Part shown: in pieces, positions 46,081 to 56,061 of the stretch
Layout of the letters: every line of letters starts with the position of its first letter
How positions within the stretch are numbered: position 1 is the stretch's first letter
Assembly (NCBI RefSeq): GCF_001544135.1
Contig: NZ_BCPV01000019.1
Location: forward strand, 1 to 63,370
DNA from: Geobacillus zalihae NBRC 101842
GTDB taxonomy: Bacteria > Bacillota > Bacilli > Bacillales > Anoxybacillaceae
Direction: 5' to 3'
Length of the DNA stretch: 63,370 bases
Made by a program: the position numbers and the translations under genes
The notes under the pieces: generated by a model
Databases searched by the model: none
What the model saw: only the letters and a program-made list of their open reading frames with translations
What the model was told of the DNA's origin: nothing

Positions 46081-46177
46081 GTCCGACCCACCTTACTTCG
46101 AAAGGTGATACGATATTGTATGCCTTGCGCCGGCGAAAGGTGGAAAAAGAAAAGCAACGGCATCGCACCGTTGCCTG

Positions 46178-46411
46178 TCAACACCAGCCCGCTTCCCCGT
46201 CGCAGTCGACATATTTTTGGTTCGGTTCAACGGTAGCGGTCACCTGCTTGAAAATTCGCCCGTTTTGTTCGATATATCCATGTTTCAACGGGACGGCCGC
46301 CGGAAGCGGAAGGCGCCCGATGAGCTCTCCTTCCTCGTACAACTCCAGCGAGCGGCCGTTCAGTTTGCCGATGATCCGGTCCGTGACATCCATGTGCTTC
46401 GTTTGCAGCAT
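46178..46411 (-). CDS. yusG: DUF2553 protein YusG
   Basis: A 77-residue small protein (MLQTKHMDVTDRIIGKL) assigned to YusG/DUF2553 by sequence and position between yusF and gcvH. It looks like a small beta-rich domain (LELYEEGELIGRLPLP) and ends in CDGEAGWC with two cysteines. ATG at 46411 follows AAAAGGGGTG. Function unknown. Confidence 0.8.
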   Translation of the reverse strand: MLQTKHMDVTDRIIGKLNGRSLELYEEGELIGRLPLPAAVPLKHGYIEQNGRIFKQVTATVEPNQKYVDCDGEAGWC

Positions 46412-46486
46412 CGCGAGCACCCCTTTTTTCAATCAAATTCCGGTATGTATAGAGTGCCCGAATCGAAGCGAAGATTGCCGGAACGT

Positions 46487-46870
46487 TTATCCTTCGTTGA
46501 TCATGGCCTCGTATTGTTCCGCCGTCAACAAATTGTCGATTTCGCTCAAATCATTCGGTTTGACGACGATCATCCACGCTTTGTCATACGGCGATTCGTT
46601 CACGTACTCCGGATGGTCATTTAACGCCTCATTCACTTCAACGACCGTGCCGCTGATCGGCGCATACAATTCCGAGACCGTTTTCACCGATTCAACGCTG
46701 CCGAACGGCTCGTTCGCCGTAACCTCTGCGCCGACTTCCGGCAGCTCGACAAAGACGATGTCGCCAAGCTCTGATTGGGCGTAATCCGTAATGCCGATGC
46801 GCACGTTCTCTCCTTCCACGCGCACCCACTCATGCTCCTTTGTATAGCGAAGTTCTTTCGGCGTGTTCAT
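46487..46870 (-). CDS. gcvH: Glycine cleavage system H protein
   Basis: A 127-residue lipoyl-carrier protein. The lipoylated lysine is in [16 protein letters not shown] (about 56-71; K63). In Bacillus GcvH serves both the glycine cleavage system and relay of octanoyl/lipoyl groups to other complexes. lipA in this window would finish the cofactor. ATG at 46870 has GGAGGGATACG upstream. Confidence 0.96.
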   Translation of the reverse strand: MNTPKELRYTKEHEWVRVEGENVRIGITDYAQSELGDIVFVELPEVGAEVTANEPFGSVESVKTVSELYAPISGTVVEVNEALNDHPEYVNESPYDKAWMIVVKPNDLSEIDNLLTAEQYEAMINEG

Positions 46871-46966
46871 CGTATCCCTCCATTGCGACAAAATGTATAT
46901 TCCTTTTCATCATAACCGATTTTCCGCAAAAACTCACTGAATTCACCCGATTTTGCAAAAAATTTT

Positions 46967-47332
46967 TTATGTCCCCGCCGCGAAAAACGCCTCGTATTCT
47001 TGTTCGCGAAAGCCCACGACGACCCGCTCGCCGTCCGTCAAAATCGGCCGTTTGACCAACATCCCGTCCGAGGCGAGCCAATCGAGCATCTCGTCTTCCG
47101 ATGCGCGGTCGAGCTTGTCCTTCAAGCCAAGCTCGCGGTATTTCATCCCGCTCGTGTTGAAAAATTTTTTGAGCGGCAGCCCGCTTTGACGGTGCAAACG
47201 GGCGAGCTGCTCTTTCGTCAGCGGCTCGTCGACCAAATGCACCGTTTGCACCTCAATGCCGTGTTCATCCAACCATTTTTTCGCCTTCCGGCACGTTCCG
47301 CATTTTGGATACCAATAGAGCGTGAGCGCCAT
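46967..47332 (-). CDS. yusI: ArsC/Spx-family protein YusI
   Basis: A 121-residue thioredoxin-fold protein of the ArsC/Spx/YffB group. The active site CGTC is in YPKCGTCRKAKKWL (about 8-21), and the substrate loop RPILTDGERVVVGF near 96 is present. The CxxC at the N-terminus is Spx-like. It lies between gcvH and fadE as in B. subtilis. ATG at 47332 has GGAGGAGTG upstream. Confidence 0.88.
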   Translation of the reverse strand: MALTLYWYPKCGTCRKAKKWLDEHGIEVQTVHLVDEPLTKEQLARLHRQSGLPLKKFFNTSGMKYRELGLKDKLDRASEDEMLDWLASDGMLVKRPILTDGERVVVGFREQEYEAFFAAGT

Positions 47333-47376
47333 CTTCACTCCTCCCTTTCATTTCCGCTGTTTGGCAAACAAATAAG

Positions 47377-47402
47377 AAGCACCAGGCAAACGCCTGGCAC
47401 TT
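47377..47402 (-). terminator. Terminator of the fad operon
   Basis: AAGCACCAGGC/GCCTGG-CACTT arms (11 bp, 4-nt loop) just after the fadE stop. The minus-strand T tract is interrupted (CTTATTTG). Confidence 0.65.
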
Positions 47403-47409
47403 CCCATTA

Positions 47410-49194
47410 TCACACAATATACCGTTCGGCTTCAATGAGCGCGGCGGCCGCTTCGCGTTTTTTCGCGATCACGTTGATCGGCGTATGGCGCGTCAGCCGT
47501 CGGAGAGCGGCGAGCATCATCCGCAGCGTGTCGCCTTGTTCGACGGCGACGAGCGTTTCTTTCGCATGGGCTTCAATTTCATTGAACGCCTCTTGGCAGA
47601 AAATTTGCGTGTACAGCCATTTTTGTTTGTTTTTCTCCTCACCGCTCGCCTGAATCGCTTTTTCCGTGCGCAAAAGCGCTGATTCCATCGCATAAATGTT
47701 CGAGACGATGTCGGCGATGTTGACGAGCACTTCTTGCTCTTCTTCAATGCGCTGGCCGTATTTTTGCGCCGCTAAACCGGCGACCATCAAGGCGATTTTT
47801 TTCGCGTTGCGCACCAAGTATTTCTCTTGTTCCAGCGCGCCCGTCCCCGGCTCTTCGGCGGCCATCATCATCAGTTCTTCCTGAAGCTGCTGCGCTTTTT
47901 GGAAGAGCGGCAGCTCGCCTTTTAACGCCTTTTTCAAATACATGCCCGGCACGAGAAGGCGGTTGATTTCGTTCGTCCCCTCGAAAATGCGGTTGATGCG
48001 CGAATCGCGGTAGGCGCGCTCAATTTCGTATTCCTGCATAAAGCCGTACCCGCCGTGGATTTGCACGCCTTCATCCACGATGTAATCGAGCACTTCCGTG
48101 GCAAAAAACTTGTTCAATGAGCATTCGATCGCATATTCGGCGATCGATTTCGCCACTTCTTTGCCGTCTTTCGCCTTTTCCGCATCAAGCAGGCCCATCC
48201 GTTCATCGAACAAGCCGACCGTGCGGTAAACCGAGCTTTCGGCGGCATACAGGCGCGACGCCATCGTCGCGAATTTTTCCTGCGTCAACGTAAACTGCGA
48301 AATCGGCCGTTTGAATTGCTGGCGCTGATTGGCGTATTTGAGCGTGATTTCAAGCGCCCGCTTCGCGCCGCCGACCGCCCCTAACCCAAGCTTGTAGCGG
48401 CCGATGTTCAAAATGTTGAAGGCGATGACATGGCCTTTTCCGATTTCACCGAGCACGTTTTCTTTCGGCACCGGCACATCTTGCAAAATGAGCGTTCTTG
48501 TCGACGAGCTTTTAATCCCCATTTTCTTTTCTTCCGGACCAGTTGAAACGCCCGGGAAGTCGCGTTCCACGATGAACGCGGTGAAATGTTCGCCGTCGAC
48601 TTTTGCATAGACGACAAACACATCAGCAAAACCGGAGTTGGTGATCCATTGTTTTTCGCCGTTTAAAATGTAATGCGTGCCTTCCGCGTTTAATCTCGCC
48701 GTCGTTTTCGCGCCGAGGGCGTCCGAACCCGAGCCAGGCTCCGTCAAGGCGTAGGCGGCGATTTTTTCGCCGGTCGCTAAATACGGCAAATATTTTTGTT
48801 TTTGTTCTTCCGTGCCAAACAACACAATCGGCAGCGAGCCAATTCCGACGTGCGCCCCGTGCGAAATGGCAAAACCGCCGGCCGGCGCCATTTTTTCCGC
48901 AATGATGGCCGAACTGACTTTATCTAGGCCCAAACCGCCGTATTCTTCCGGAATGTCAGCGCTTAACAAGCCGAGCTCGCCCGCTTTGCGAAGCAATTTC
49001 ACGGAACGGTCAAACTCGTGGTTTTCCAAATGCTCGAGCTGCGGGAGCACTTCATTGTTGACATACTCTTCCGTCGTTTTGGCAATCATATGATGTTCGT
49101 CGGTGAAATCTTCCGGCGTAAACACGCGCTCCGCCGGAATGTCTTCAATCAAAAAGCTGCCGCCTTTGATCGCTTCTTCCATCGTTTTGGCCAT
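47410..49194 (-). CDS. fadE: Acyl-CoA dehydrogenase FadE
   Basis: A 594-residue flavoprotein catalysing the first step of beta-oxidation. The acyl-CoA dehydrogenase core runs to about residue 400: ALTEPGSGSDALGAKTTA near 150-167, and QIHGGYGFMQEYEIERAYRD near 385-404, which includes the FAD region. About 190 further C-terminal residues form the helical extension typical of this long YusJ subclass. ATG at 49194. It follows fadA with a GC-rich hairpin between, and ends the fadN-A-E operon. Confidence 0.95.
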   Translation of the reverse strand: MAKTMEEAIKGGSFLIEDIPAERVFTPEDFTDEHHMIAKTTEEYVNNEVLPQLEHLENHEFDRSVKLLRKAGELGLLSADIPEEYGGLGLDKVSSAIIAEKMAPAGGFAISHGAHVGIGSLPIVLFGTEEQKQKYLPYLATGEKIAAYALTEPGSGSDALGAKTTARLNAEGTHYILNGEKQWITNSGFADVFVVYAKVDGEHFTAFIVERDFPGVSTGPEEKKMGIKSSSTRTLILQDVPVPKENVLGEIGKGHVIAFNILNIGRYKLGLGAVGGAKRALEITLKYANQRQQFKRPISQFTLTQEKFATMASRLYAAESSVYRTVGLFDERMGLLDAEKAKDGKEVAKSIAEYAIECSLNKFFATEVLDYIVDEGVQIHGGYGFMQEYEIERAYRDSRINRIFEGTNEINRLLVPGMYLKKALKGELPLFQKAQQLQEELMMMAAEEPGTGALEQEKYLVRNAKKIALMVAGLAAQKYGQRIEEEQEVLVNIADIVSNIYAMESALLRTEKAIQASGEEKNKQKWLYTQIFCQEAFNEIEAHAKETLVAVEQGDTLRMMLAALRRLTRHTPINVIAKKREAAAALIEAERYIV

Positions 49195-49228
49195 CGTTGA
49201 TTTCCTCCCCCGAAAGATGATTGATGAT

Positions 49229-49249
49229 CCGGGCGGCAACGCCGCCCGG
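49229..49249 (-). repeat. GC hairpin between fadA and fadE
   Basis: CCGGGCGGC-AAC-GCCGCCCGG, a perfect 9-bp stem with a 3-nt loop and no T tract. It probably modulates mRNA stability rather than ending transcription. Confidence 0.55.
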
Positions 49250-49331
49250 GAAATAGACGTTCCATGCAGCCGGGCAAATGCGGATGCATGCCTCGCGCGA
49301 GCTGATGAAGCCCGCTCGCTGTCAGCTGCCG

Positions 49332-50504
49332 CTACAGCAGCTCAAACACGCCGGCCGCTCCCATGCCGCCGCCGATGCACATCGTGACGATGCCGAACTG
49401 CACGTTGCGGCGCCGCATTTCGTAAAGCAAAGACAAGGTCAGCTTCGCGCCCGTGCAGCCGAGCGGGTGGCCTAGAGCAATCGCCCCGCCGTTGACGTTG
49501 ACAATGTCTTCATCCAACCCAAGTTCGCGGATGACTTGGATCGATTGCGAGGCGAACGCTTCGTTCAGCTCGATCAAACCGATGTCGGACAGCTCAAGGC
49601 CGGCCAGCTTCAACGCTTTCGGCACCGCAGCGACCGGGCCGATCCCCATCACTTCCGGCGGCACGCCGGCAACCGCGAACGAACGAAACTTGCCGAGCGG
49701 CTTCAAGCCGAGCGACTCCGCTTTTTCGCGGTCCATCACCATGACCGCCGCCGCCCCGTCGCTCATTTGCGACGCGTTGCCGGCGGTGACGGTGCCGTTT
49801 ACCGCAAACGCCGGCCGGAGTTTCGCGAGCGTTTCCATATTCGTGTCCGGGCGCACGCCTTCATCTTGTGTAAAGACGACTTTCTCCTCAACGAGTTTGT
49901 TGCCTTCTACTTTGCGCACCGTCACCTCGACCGGCACGATTTCTTCATTGAATTTTCCTTCGGCAATCGCCTTGGCGGCGCGCTGGTGGCTGCGCACCGC
50001 GAATGCGTCTTGGTCCTCGCGGCTGACGCCGTATTTTTTCGCCACTTGCTCGGCCGTGTGCCCCATCGACATGTAGTATTCCGGCGCTTCTTCCGCCAAG
50101 CGGGCATTCGGGCGGACGACATGCCCCATCATCGGCACCATGCTCATCGATTCGACCCCGCCGGCGATGACCGTGTCGGAATGGCCGAGCATCACCCGTT
50201 CCGCCGCATAGGCGATCGCCTGCAAACCGGACGAGCAATACCGGTTGATCGTGATCGCCGGCACGGTATATGGCAGCCCGGCGAGCGCGCCGATGTTGCG
50301 GGCGATGTTCAATCCTTGCTCCGCCTCCGGCATGGCGCACCCGATAATCAAGTCGTCAATGTTTCCTTCATAGTTCCCCGCGCGCTTGATCGTTTCTTTG
50401 ACGACGAGCGCCCCTAAATCATCCGGCCGCACGTGGGCGAGCGTTCCTTTTTTCGCTTTGCCGACCGGTGTGCGCGCACCTGCGACAATGACCGCTTCTC
50501 TCAC
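49332..50504 (-). CDS. fadA: Acetyl-CoA C-acyltransferase (thiolase) FadA
   Basis: A 390-residue thiolase completing the beta-oxidation cycle. The acylated cysteine is in [11 protein letters not shown] (about 86-96), with the catalytic histidine in [13 protein letters not shown] (about 345-357) and the second cysteine in [11 protein letters not shown] (about 375-385). ATG at 50504, 27 bp after the fadN stop. Matches B. subtilis YusK. Confidence 0.96.
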   Translation of the reverse strand: MREAVIVAGARTPVGKAKKGTLAHVRPDDLGALVVKETIKRAGNYEGNIDDLIIGCAMPEAEQGLNIARNIGALAGLPYTVPAITINRYCSSGLQAIAYAAERVMLGHSDTVIAGGVESMSMVPMMGHVVRPNARLAEEAPEYYMSMGHTAEQVAKKYGVSREDQDAFAVRSHQRAAKAIAEGKFNEEIVPVEVTVRKVEGNKLVEEKVVFTQDEGVRPDTNMETLAKLRPAFAVNGTVTAGNASQMSDGAAAVMVMDREKAESLGLKPLGKFRSFAVAGVPPEVMGIGPVAAVPKALKLAGLELSDIGLIELNEAFASQSIQVIRELGLDEDIVNVNGGAIALGHPLGCTGAKLTLSLLYEMRRRNVQFGIVTMCIGGGMGAAGVFELL

Positions 50505-50531
50505 GCCAATCCCCCCTTGATCTCCTCCGCT

Positions 50532-52919
<2,388 letters not shown>

Positions 52920-52940
52920 TTCGGTTCCCCCTCACACCAT

Positions 52941-52958
52941 TGAATGAATCATCATTCA
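52941..52958. promoter_or_regulatory. FadR-like operator upstream of fadN
   Basis: TGAATGA-ATCA-TCATTCA is a perfect-arm palindrome matching the Bacillus FadR consensus TGAATGA-N-TA-N-TCATTCA but for one base in the centre. It lies 22 bp before the fadN ATG, where bound repressor would block transcription until acyl-CoA releases it. Confidence 0.85.
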
Positions 52959-52981
52959 TTTTTCGGCGAAAAAAATAGCCG

Positions 52982-52995
52982 TGAAAACGTTCTCT
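52982..52995. promoter_or_regulatory. cre-like (CcpA) site in the fad promoter
   Basis: TGAAAACGTTCTCT matches the cre consensus TGWNANCGNTNWCA at 13 of 14 positions. It overlaps the expected transcription start of fadN, consistent with catabolite repression. Confidence 0.6.
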
Positions 52996-53001
52996 ATATT
53001 C

Positions 53002-53030
53002 AATATATAGTATGTTGGTAATTTTCGCAA
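53002..53030 (-). promoter_or_regulatory. Probable sigma-A promoter of fadN
   Basis: TTGCGA (53030-53025), 17-bp spacer, TATATT (53007-53002) on the minus strand, directly upstream of the cre-like site. Confidence 0.55.
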
Positions 53031-53101
53031 TATATTTGCGCACATTTTTTTCACATCGAGGCCGTTCTTTCATCCATACTAACAAACAGGAGGTGAAGAC
53101 G

Positions 53102-53251
53102 ATGGCCCGGCTGAAAAAAAATCCGTCTGAACGCGGCGTCAGCGCCGCAAGCGTCAAAGGAAACGCCGGCCCGACGGTCGAAGCCGACGGCGGCGGCAAA
53201 CGGACAAGCCAAAACCAGCAGTACAAAAAGCACAACATGCAAGGGAGCTGA
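53102..53251 (+). CDS. yuzL: YuzL-family small protein
   Basis: A 49-residue basic, Gly/Ser/Asn-rich protein (starts MARLKKNPSERGVSAASV, ends with a TSQNQQYKK-type tail) resembling YuzL of Bacillus. The composition is like small acid-soluble or other minor spore proteins, but no SASP germination-protease site is seen. ATG at 53102 has AGGAGGTG 7 nt upstream. It is divergent from fadN. A stem GGAGCTGACG/CGTCAGCTCC covers its stop codon. Confidence 0.78.
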   Translation: MARLKKNPSERGVSAASVKGNAGPTVEADGGGKRTSQNQQYKKHNMQGS

Positions 53252-53272
53252 CGCCCACATCGTCAGCTCCCG
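53244..53272 (+). terminator. Hairpin at the yuzL stop codon
   Basis: GGGAGCTGACG/CGTCAGCTCCC (11 bp, 7-nt loop). No T tract follows. A second stem AAAGGCCG/CGGCCTTT lies at 53308-53333, toward fadM. Confidence 0.5.
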
Positions 53273-53478
53273 CCTGTCATAGCTGCAGATATAGGGAAAA
53301 GCAAAGAAAGGCCGCACGATCTGAACGGCCTTTCCCTCAAATGACCGCCCGACGCCTCGGGATATGCAGCGGCCATGGTTTAAAATGGAAACCGGCTTCA
53401 TGGCCGCTCGCTGGATGCCTGTCCCCTTCTGCGCCCGAACGCTCGGCGGCCGCCGGCGTTTTCCTCTGTTTTGCGCCC

Positions 53479-54396
53479 CTACTTGCGGAGGATGCCTTTT
53501 AAAACAAACGCCACGTTGGCCGGCCGTTCGGCGAGCCGGCGCATAAAATAGCCATACCAGTCCGTGCCGTACGGAACGTACACGCGCATCGTATATCCTT
53601 CGCGCGCCAGCTCGAGTTGGCGCTCCGGGCGGATGCCGTACAGCATTTGGAATTCAAACTGGCTGTTGGGAATGTTGTATTCTTTGACGAGCTGCTTCGT
53701 ATATTCGATGATGGCGTCGTCATGCGTCGCCACCGCCGTATAGTTGCCGTTTAGCAAATGCATTTTAATGATCTTCTTAAAGTTCTCATCGACATCTTTT
53801 TTATCCGGAAACGCCACTTCAGGCGGCTCTTTGTACGCTCCTTTGACGAGCCGCAAGTTCGGGCGGTACGGCTTTAAATCTTCAATGTCTTGTTCCGTCC
53901 GGTACAAATACGCCTGCAGCACCGTGCCGACGTTGTCGTATTCTTTTTTCAACATTTTAAAAATGTCCAGCGTCTTTTGGCAGCGCGAATAGTCTTCCAT
54001 ATCGATCGTCACAAACACGCCGCGCTGTTTTGCCGCATCCAAAATGCGGCGCATGTTGCGCATGACAAGCTCATCGGAAATATCAAGCCCCATCGATGTC
54101 ATTTTCAGCGACAGCTGCGAGTTCAACTTCTCCCGGCTGATCGCCTCAATCGCCTCCAAGCAATGGCGCGCCATCTCATTCGCTTCCTGCTCATTGTCGA
54201 CAAACTCACCCAAATAGTCGACCGTGACCGCCAATCCTTTTTCGTTCAGCTGGCGGATGACGCGCACTGCTTCCTCGATCGTTTCGCCGGCGACAAACCG
54301 TGAAGCGCCGAAGCGAAGGCCGTATCGTTTCGCCCATTTCGTCAATGTTTTATTTTTCGATAAGAACAGGAAAAAATCGCGCATCAACTGCTCCAC
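53479..54396 (-). CDS. fadM: Proline dehydrogenase FadM (YusM)
   Basis: A 305-residue TIM-barrel flavoenzyme oxidising proline to pyrroline-5-carboxylate. Typical PRODH segments are KGAYKEPPEVAFPDKKDVD (about 188-206), ATHDDAIIEY near 230, and the C-terminal RVYVPYGTDWYGYFMRRLAERP containing the conserved RRxxER-like arginines. The start is GTG at 54396, with AAGGAGG 9 nt upstream. It lies next to the fad genes as in B. subtilis. Confidence 0.94.
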   Translation of the reverse strand: MEQLMRDFFLFLSKNKTLTKWAKRYGLRFGASRFVAGETIEEAVRVIRQLNEKGLAVTVDYLGEFVDNEQEANEMARHCLEAIEAISREKLNSQLSLKMTSMGLDISDELVMRNMRRILDAAKQRGVFVTIDMEDYSRCQKTLDIFKMLKKEYDNVGTVLQAYLYRTEQDIEDLKPYRPNLRLVKGAYKEPPEVAFPDKKDVDENFKKIIKMHLLNGNYTAVATHDDAIIEYTKQLVKEYNIPNSQFEFQMLYGIRPERQLELAREGYTMRVYVPYGTDWYGYFMRRLAERPANVAFVLKGILRK

Positions 54397-54560
54397 TGTT
54401 GCAAGCCTCCTTGTATGGAAACGCATTCACCATTCTTATTGTACCATGTTTCAATTCAATTGAATATGTTTTTTCCCCACGGTTTATTTTTTATATGCGC
54501 ATAATTTTCCACTCTCTGCACAATCTACAAGCGAACAACCGACGAAAGGAGCGAACAACG

Positions 54561-54818
54561 ATGCAACAGCAACCACAAATGAACCCGCAGGCGGCGATGC
54601 CCGAGCCGCCGCAAATGGTGTCCACCAAAGACGCCATGTATTTTTCCGACATGATGTCGTGGAACTTGCTCGCGGCGAAAAAAGCGCACTTTTTCGCCTC
54701 GCAATGTCGGGATCCCGAAGTAGTGCAGGCGATCGAGCGCGCTGGACAGATGCATCAGCGCCATTACGACATGATTTTGCGCCATTTGCAAAACCCGCCG
54801 CAGCCGCCGGTGATGTGA
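54561..54818 (+). CDS. yusN: Spore-coat-like protein YusN
   Basis: An 85-residue helical protein with a Gln/Pro/Met-rich start (MQQQPQMNPQAAMPEPPQM) and a CotF-type helical hairpin (SDMMSWNLLAAKKAHFFASQ near 30-49; HQRHYDMILRHLQ near 66-78). This is the pattern of the Bacillus YusN/coat F-like family. ATG at 54561 follows GAAAGGAGCG. It lies 15 bp before a second coat-like gene, so they form an operon. Confidence 0.82.
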   Translation: MQQQPQMNPQAAMPEPPQMVSTKDAMYFSDMMSWNLLAAKKAHFFASQCRDPEVVQAIERAGQMHQRHYDMILRHLQNPPQPPVM

Positions 54819-54833
54819 AAGGAGGAGCGCCGC

Positions 54834-55169
54834 ATGAACACAAAACAAGTGCAAAATCCGGAGATGCAAGTGCCGAAAACGCCGCAAATGAACGAGCGCG
54901 ATTTTCTAAACGACATGTTGACGACGGAAAAATACATGACCTTGTCGTACAGCGTCTTTTTGCATGAAGCGAGCAACCAACCGTTATATCAAGATATGAT
55001 GAATATTTTCACCGAAACGCAAAACTGTCAGCGCGACTTGTACAATTTGATGTTCAAAAAAGGATGGTACAAGCTTGAAGCCGCCGATCCGCAAAAGCTT
55101 CAGCAAACGTACCAGCAGTTCCAAGGGTATACGAATCAGCTCCCTTATCAACGAAATGCCATGCAATAA
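54834..55169 (+). CDS. CotF-family spore coat protein
   Basis: A 111-residue protein with the CotF/ferritin-like helical pair (MNERDFLNDMLTTEKYMTLS about 19-38; LYQDMMNIFTETQNCQRDLY about 52-71; FKKGWYKLEAADPQKL after). It ends in a Gln/Tyr-rich tail. ATG at 54834 has GAAAGGAGGAGCGCC upstream. Second gene of the yusN operon, followed by a terminator. Expected in the mother cell. Confidence 0.87.
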   Translation: MNTKQVQNPEMQVPKTPQMNERDFLNDMLTTEKYMTLSYSVFLHEASNQPLYQDMMNIFTETQNCQRDLYNLMFKKGWYKLEAADPQKLQQTYQQFQGYTNQLPYQRNAMQ

Positions 55170-55174
55170 CAAAA

Positions 55175-55214
55175 CGAGGGGATGTCCGAACGGCAGAAGG
55201 ACATCCTCTTTCTC
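55175..55214 (+). terminator. Terminator of the yusN operon
   Basis: GAGGGGATGTCC and GGACATCCTC form a stem (11-nt loop) followed by TTTCTC. Confidence 0.78.
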
Positions 55215-55254
55215 AATCCGTTAAGAAGACAGGGCGCAGAAAGGGGAGAAAGGG

Positions 55255-55335
55255 ATGGCAGCGCCATCCGAATCCGTGTGGAGCATGCTGCAAACAGCGG
55301 ACGTCCGCATCCGCGACACCGGGATCATTGAATAA
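55255..55335 (+). CDS. Candidate 26-residue peptide gene
   Basis: A 26-codon frame (SESVWSMLQTADVRIRDTG in its centre) starts at ATG 55255 with AAGGGGAG 6 nt upstream, and its TAA overlaps the 5' arm of a terminator-like hairpin with TTCTTTC after it. Strong ribosome site, stop and terminator in so compact an order support expression. It lies among spore-type genes. I recognise no family; chance cannot be excluded. Confidence 0.45.
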   Translation: MAAPSESVWSMLQTADVRIRDTGIIE

Positions 55336-55375
55336 GCACCCCTTCTTGTTCCACAGGGATGCTTATTCTTTCATG
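55332..55375. terminator. Bidirectional terminator after the 26-codon gene
   Basis: AATAAGCACCCC and GGGATGCTTATT pair (one mismatch, 13-nt loop) with TTCTTTC following on the plus strand. It also lies 10 bp beyond the stop of the minus-strand 44-residue gene. Confidence 0.7.
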
Positions 55376-55384
55376 AATAGACGA

Positions 55385-55519
55385 TCAATACCACCAGCCT
55401 GGATACGGCGGATACGGCGGGTATGGGTAAAACGGACGCGGAGCCAACGCGCCGCCGAGCAGTCCGCCCAAGAAGCCGCCGACAAATGGGGCGCCAAACA
55501 ACAATCCTGGAAATAGCAT
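55385..55519 (-). CDS. Small Gly/Pro/aromatic-rich protein, 44 residues
   Basis: A 44-residue protein, FGAPFVGGFLGGLLGGALAP in its middle and a tail of PYPPYP repeats ending GWWY. The hydrophobic glycine zipper could span or coat a membrane; the tyrosine-proline tail suits coat cross-linking. ATG at 55519 has GGAGAAGGAACG upstream. The core is shared with the next minus-strand gene (55618-55830), so they are paralogues. Function unknown; a spore-surface role is inferred from the neighbours. Confidence 0.75.
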   Translation of the reverse strand: MLFPGLLFGAPFVGGFLGGLLGGALAPRPFYPYPPYPPYPGWWY

Positions 55520-55617
55520 CGTTCCTTCTCCTTTCCCCAAAGCTAGAATGCTACACTTTATTCATATGCAACAACAAGAAAAGAGGGTGGGCCGTCCGCC
55601 CAACCCTTGCCGGTTTC

Positions 55618-55830
55618 TCACCACCAAATGGGGCCATACCACCACGGATAGAAAAACGGCGGAACCAATGCGCTCCCGAGCAAACCGCCTAAAAAGCCGC
55701 CGAAAAATGGAGCGCCAAAAAACGGAGCGCCGAAGAAAAACGGGCGCGGCCGCCAAAACCACCAGCCCCATGGCCGCCAAAAGCCCCACGGCCGCCAAAT
55801 GCGCTCATCCGCCACTTGGAGATGGCTCAT
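55618..55830 (-). CDS. Small Trp/Phe/Gly-rich protein, 70 residues
   Basis: A 70-residue protein with a Trp/Arg/Pro block (WRPWGFWRPWGWWFWRPRP, about 12-30), a FGAPFFGAPFFGG repeat and the GGFLGGLLGSAL core shared with the 44-residue gene downstream. It has about 11 tryptophans, extreme for a bacterial protein. ATG at 55830 follows a GGGGGGGAG site. I recognise no named family. It may be a spore-coat or membrane-surface protein. Confidence 0.75.
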   Translation of the reverse strand: MSHLQVADERIWRPWGFWRPWGWWFWRPRPFFFGAPFFGAPFFGGFLGGLLGSALVPPFFYPWWYGPIWW

Positions 55831-56025
55831 CTTGCTCCCCCCCTTCCGCTTGCTTTAGTCCCACTGTATGCAGGAAAAACGCCCGCTGCTTAGGCCAGTA
55901 CCTAGAAGGCTGGTGAAAAACGGCGATTTCTCCCAAATCATCGATCCGTGAATGCAAAGGAAGGCTTCTTTCTAAAAGATATTCTCATTAAAGGAAATTA
56001 TTTTCTCTTATTTCTAGTATATTCT

Positions 56026-56056
56026 AAAAACAAAAACAGGCGGCTGTCCGCCGCCT
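56026..56056 (-). terminator. Terminator of the bio operon
   Basis: AGGCGGC/GCCGCCT (7 bp, 5-nt loop) followed on the minus strand by GTTTTTGTTTTT, directly after the bioA stop. Confidence 0.85.
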
Positions 56057-56061
56057 CCCGC

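Noticed and set aside
55423-55916. Plus-strand frames of 89 and 122 codons opposite the two Gly/aromatic-rich genes
   Set aside because: They are low-complexity antisense reads (Lys/Arg-rich) without ribosome sites; the minus-strand genes have good starts and a shared core.
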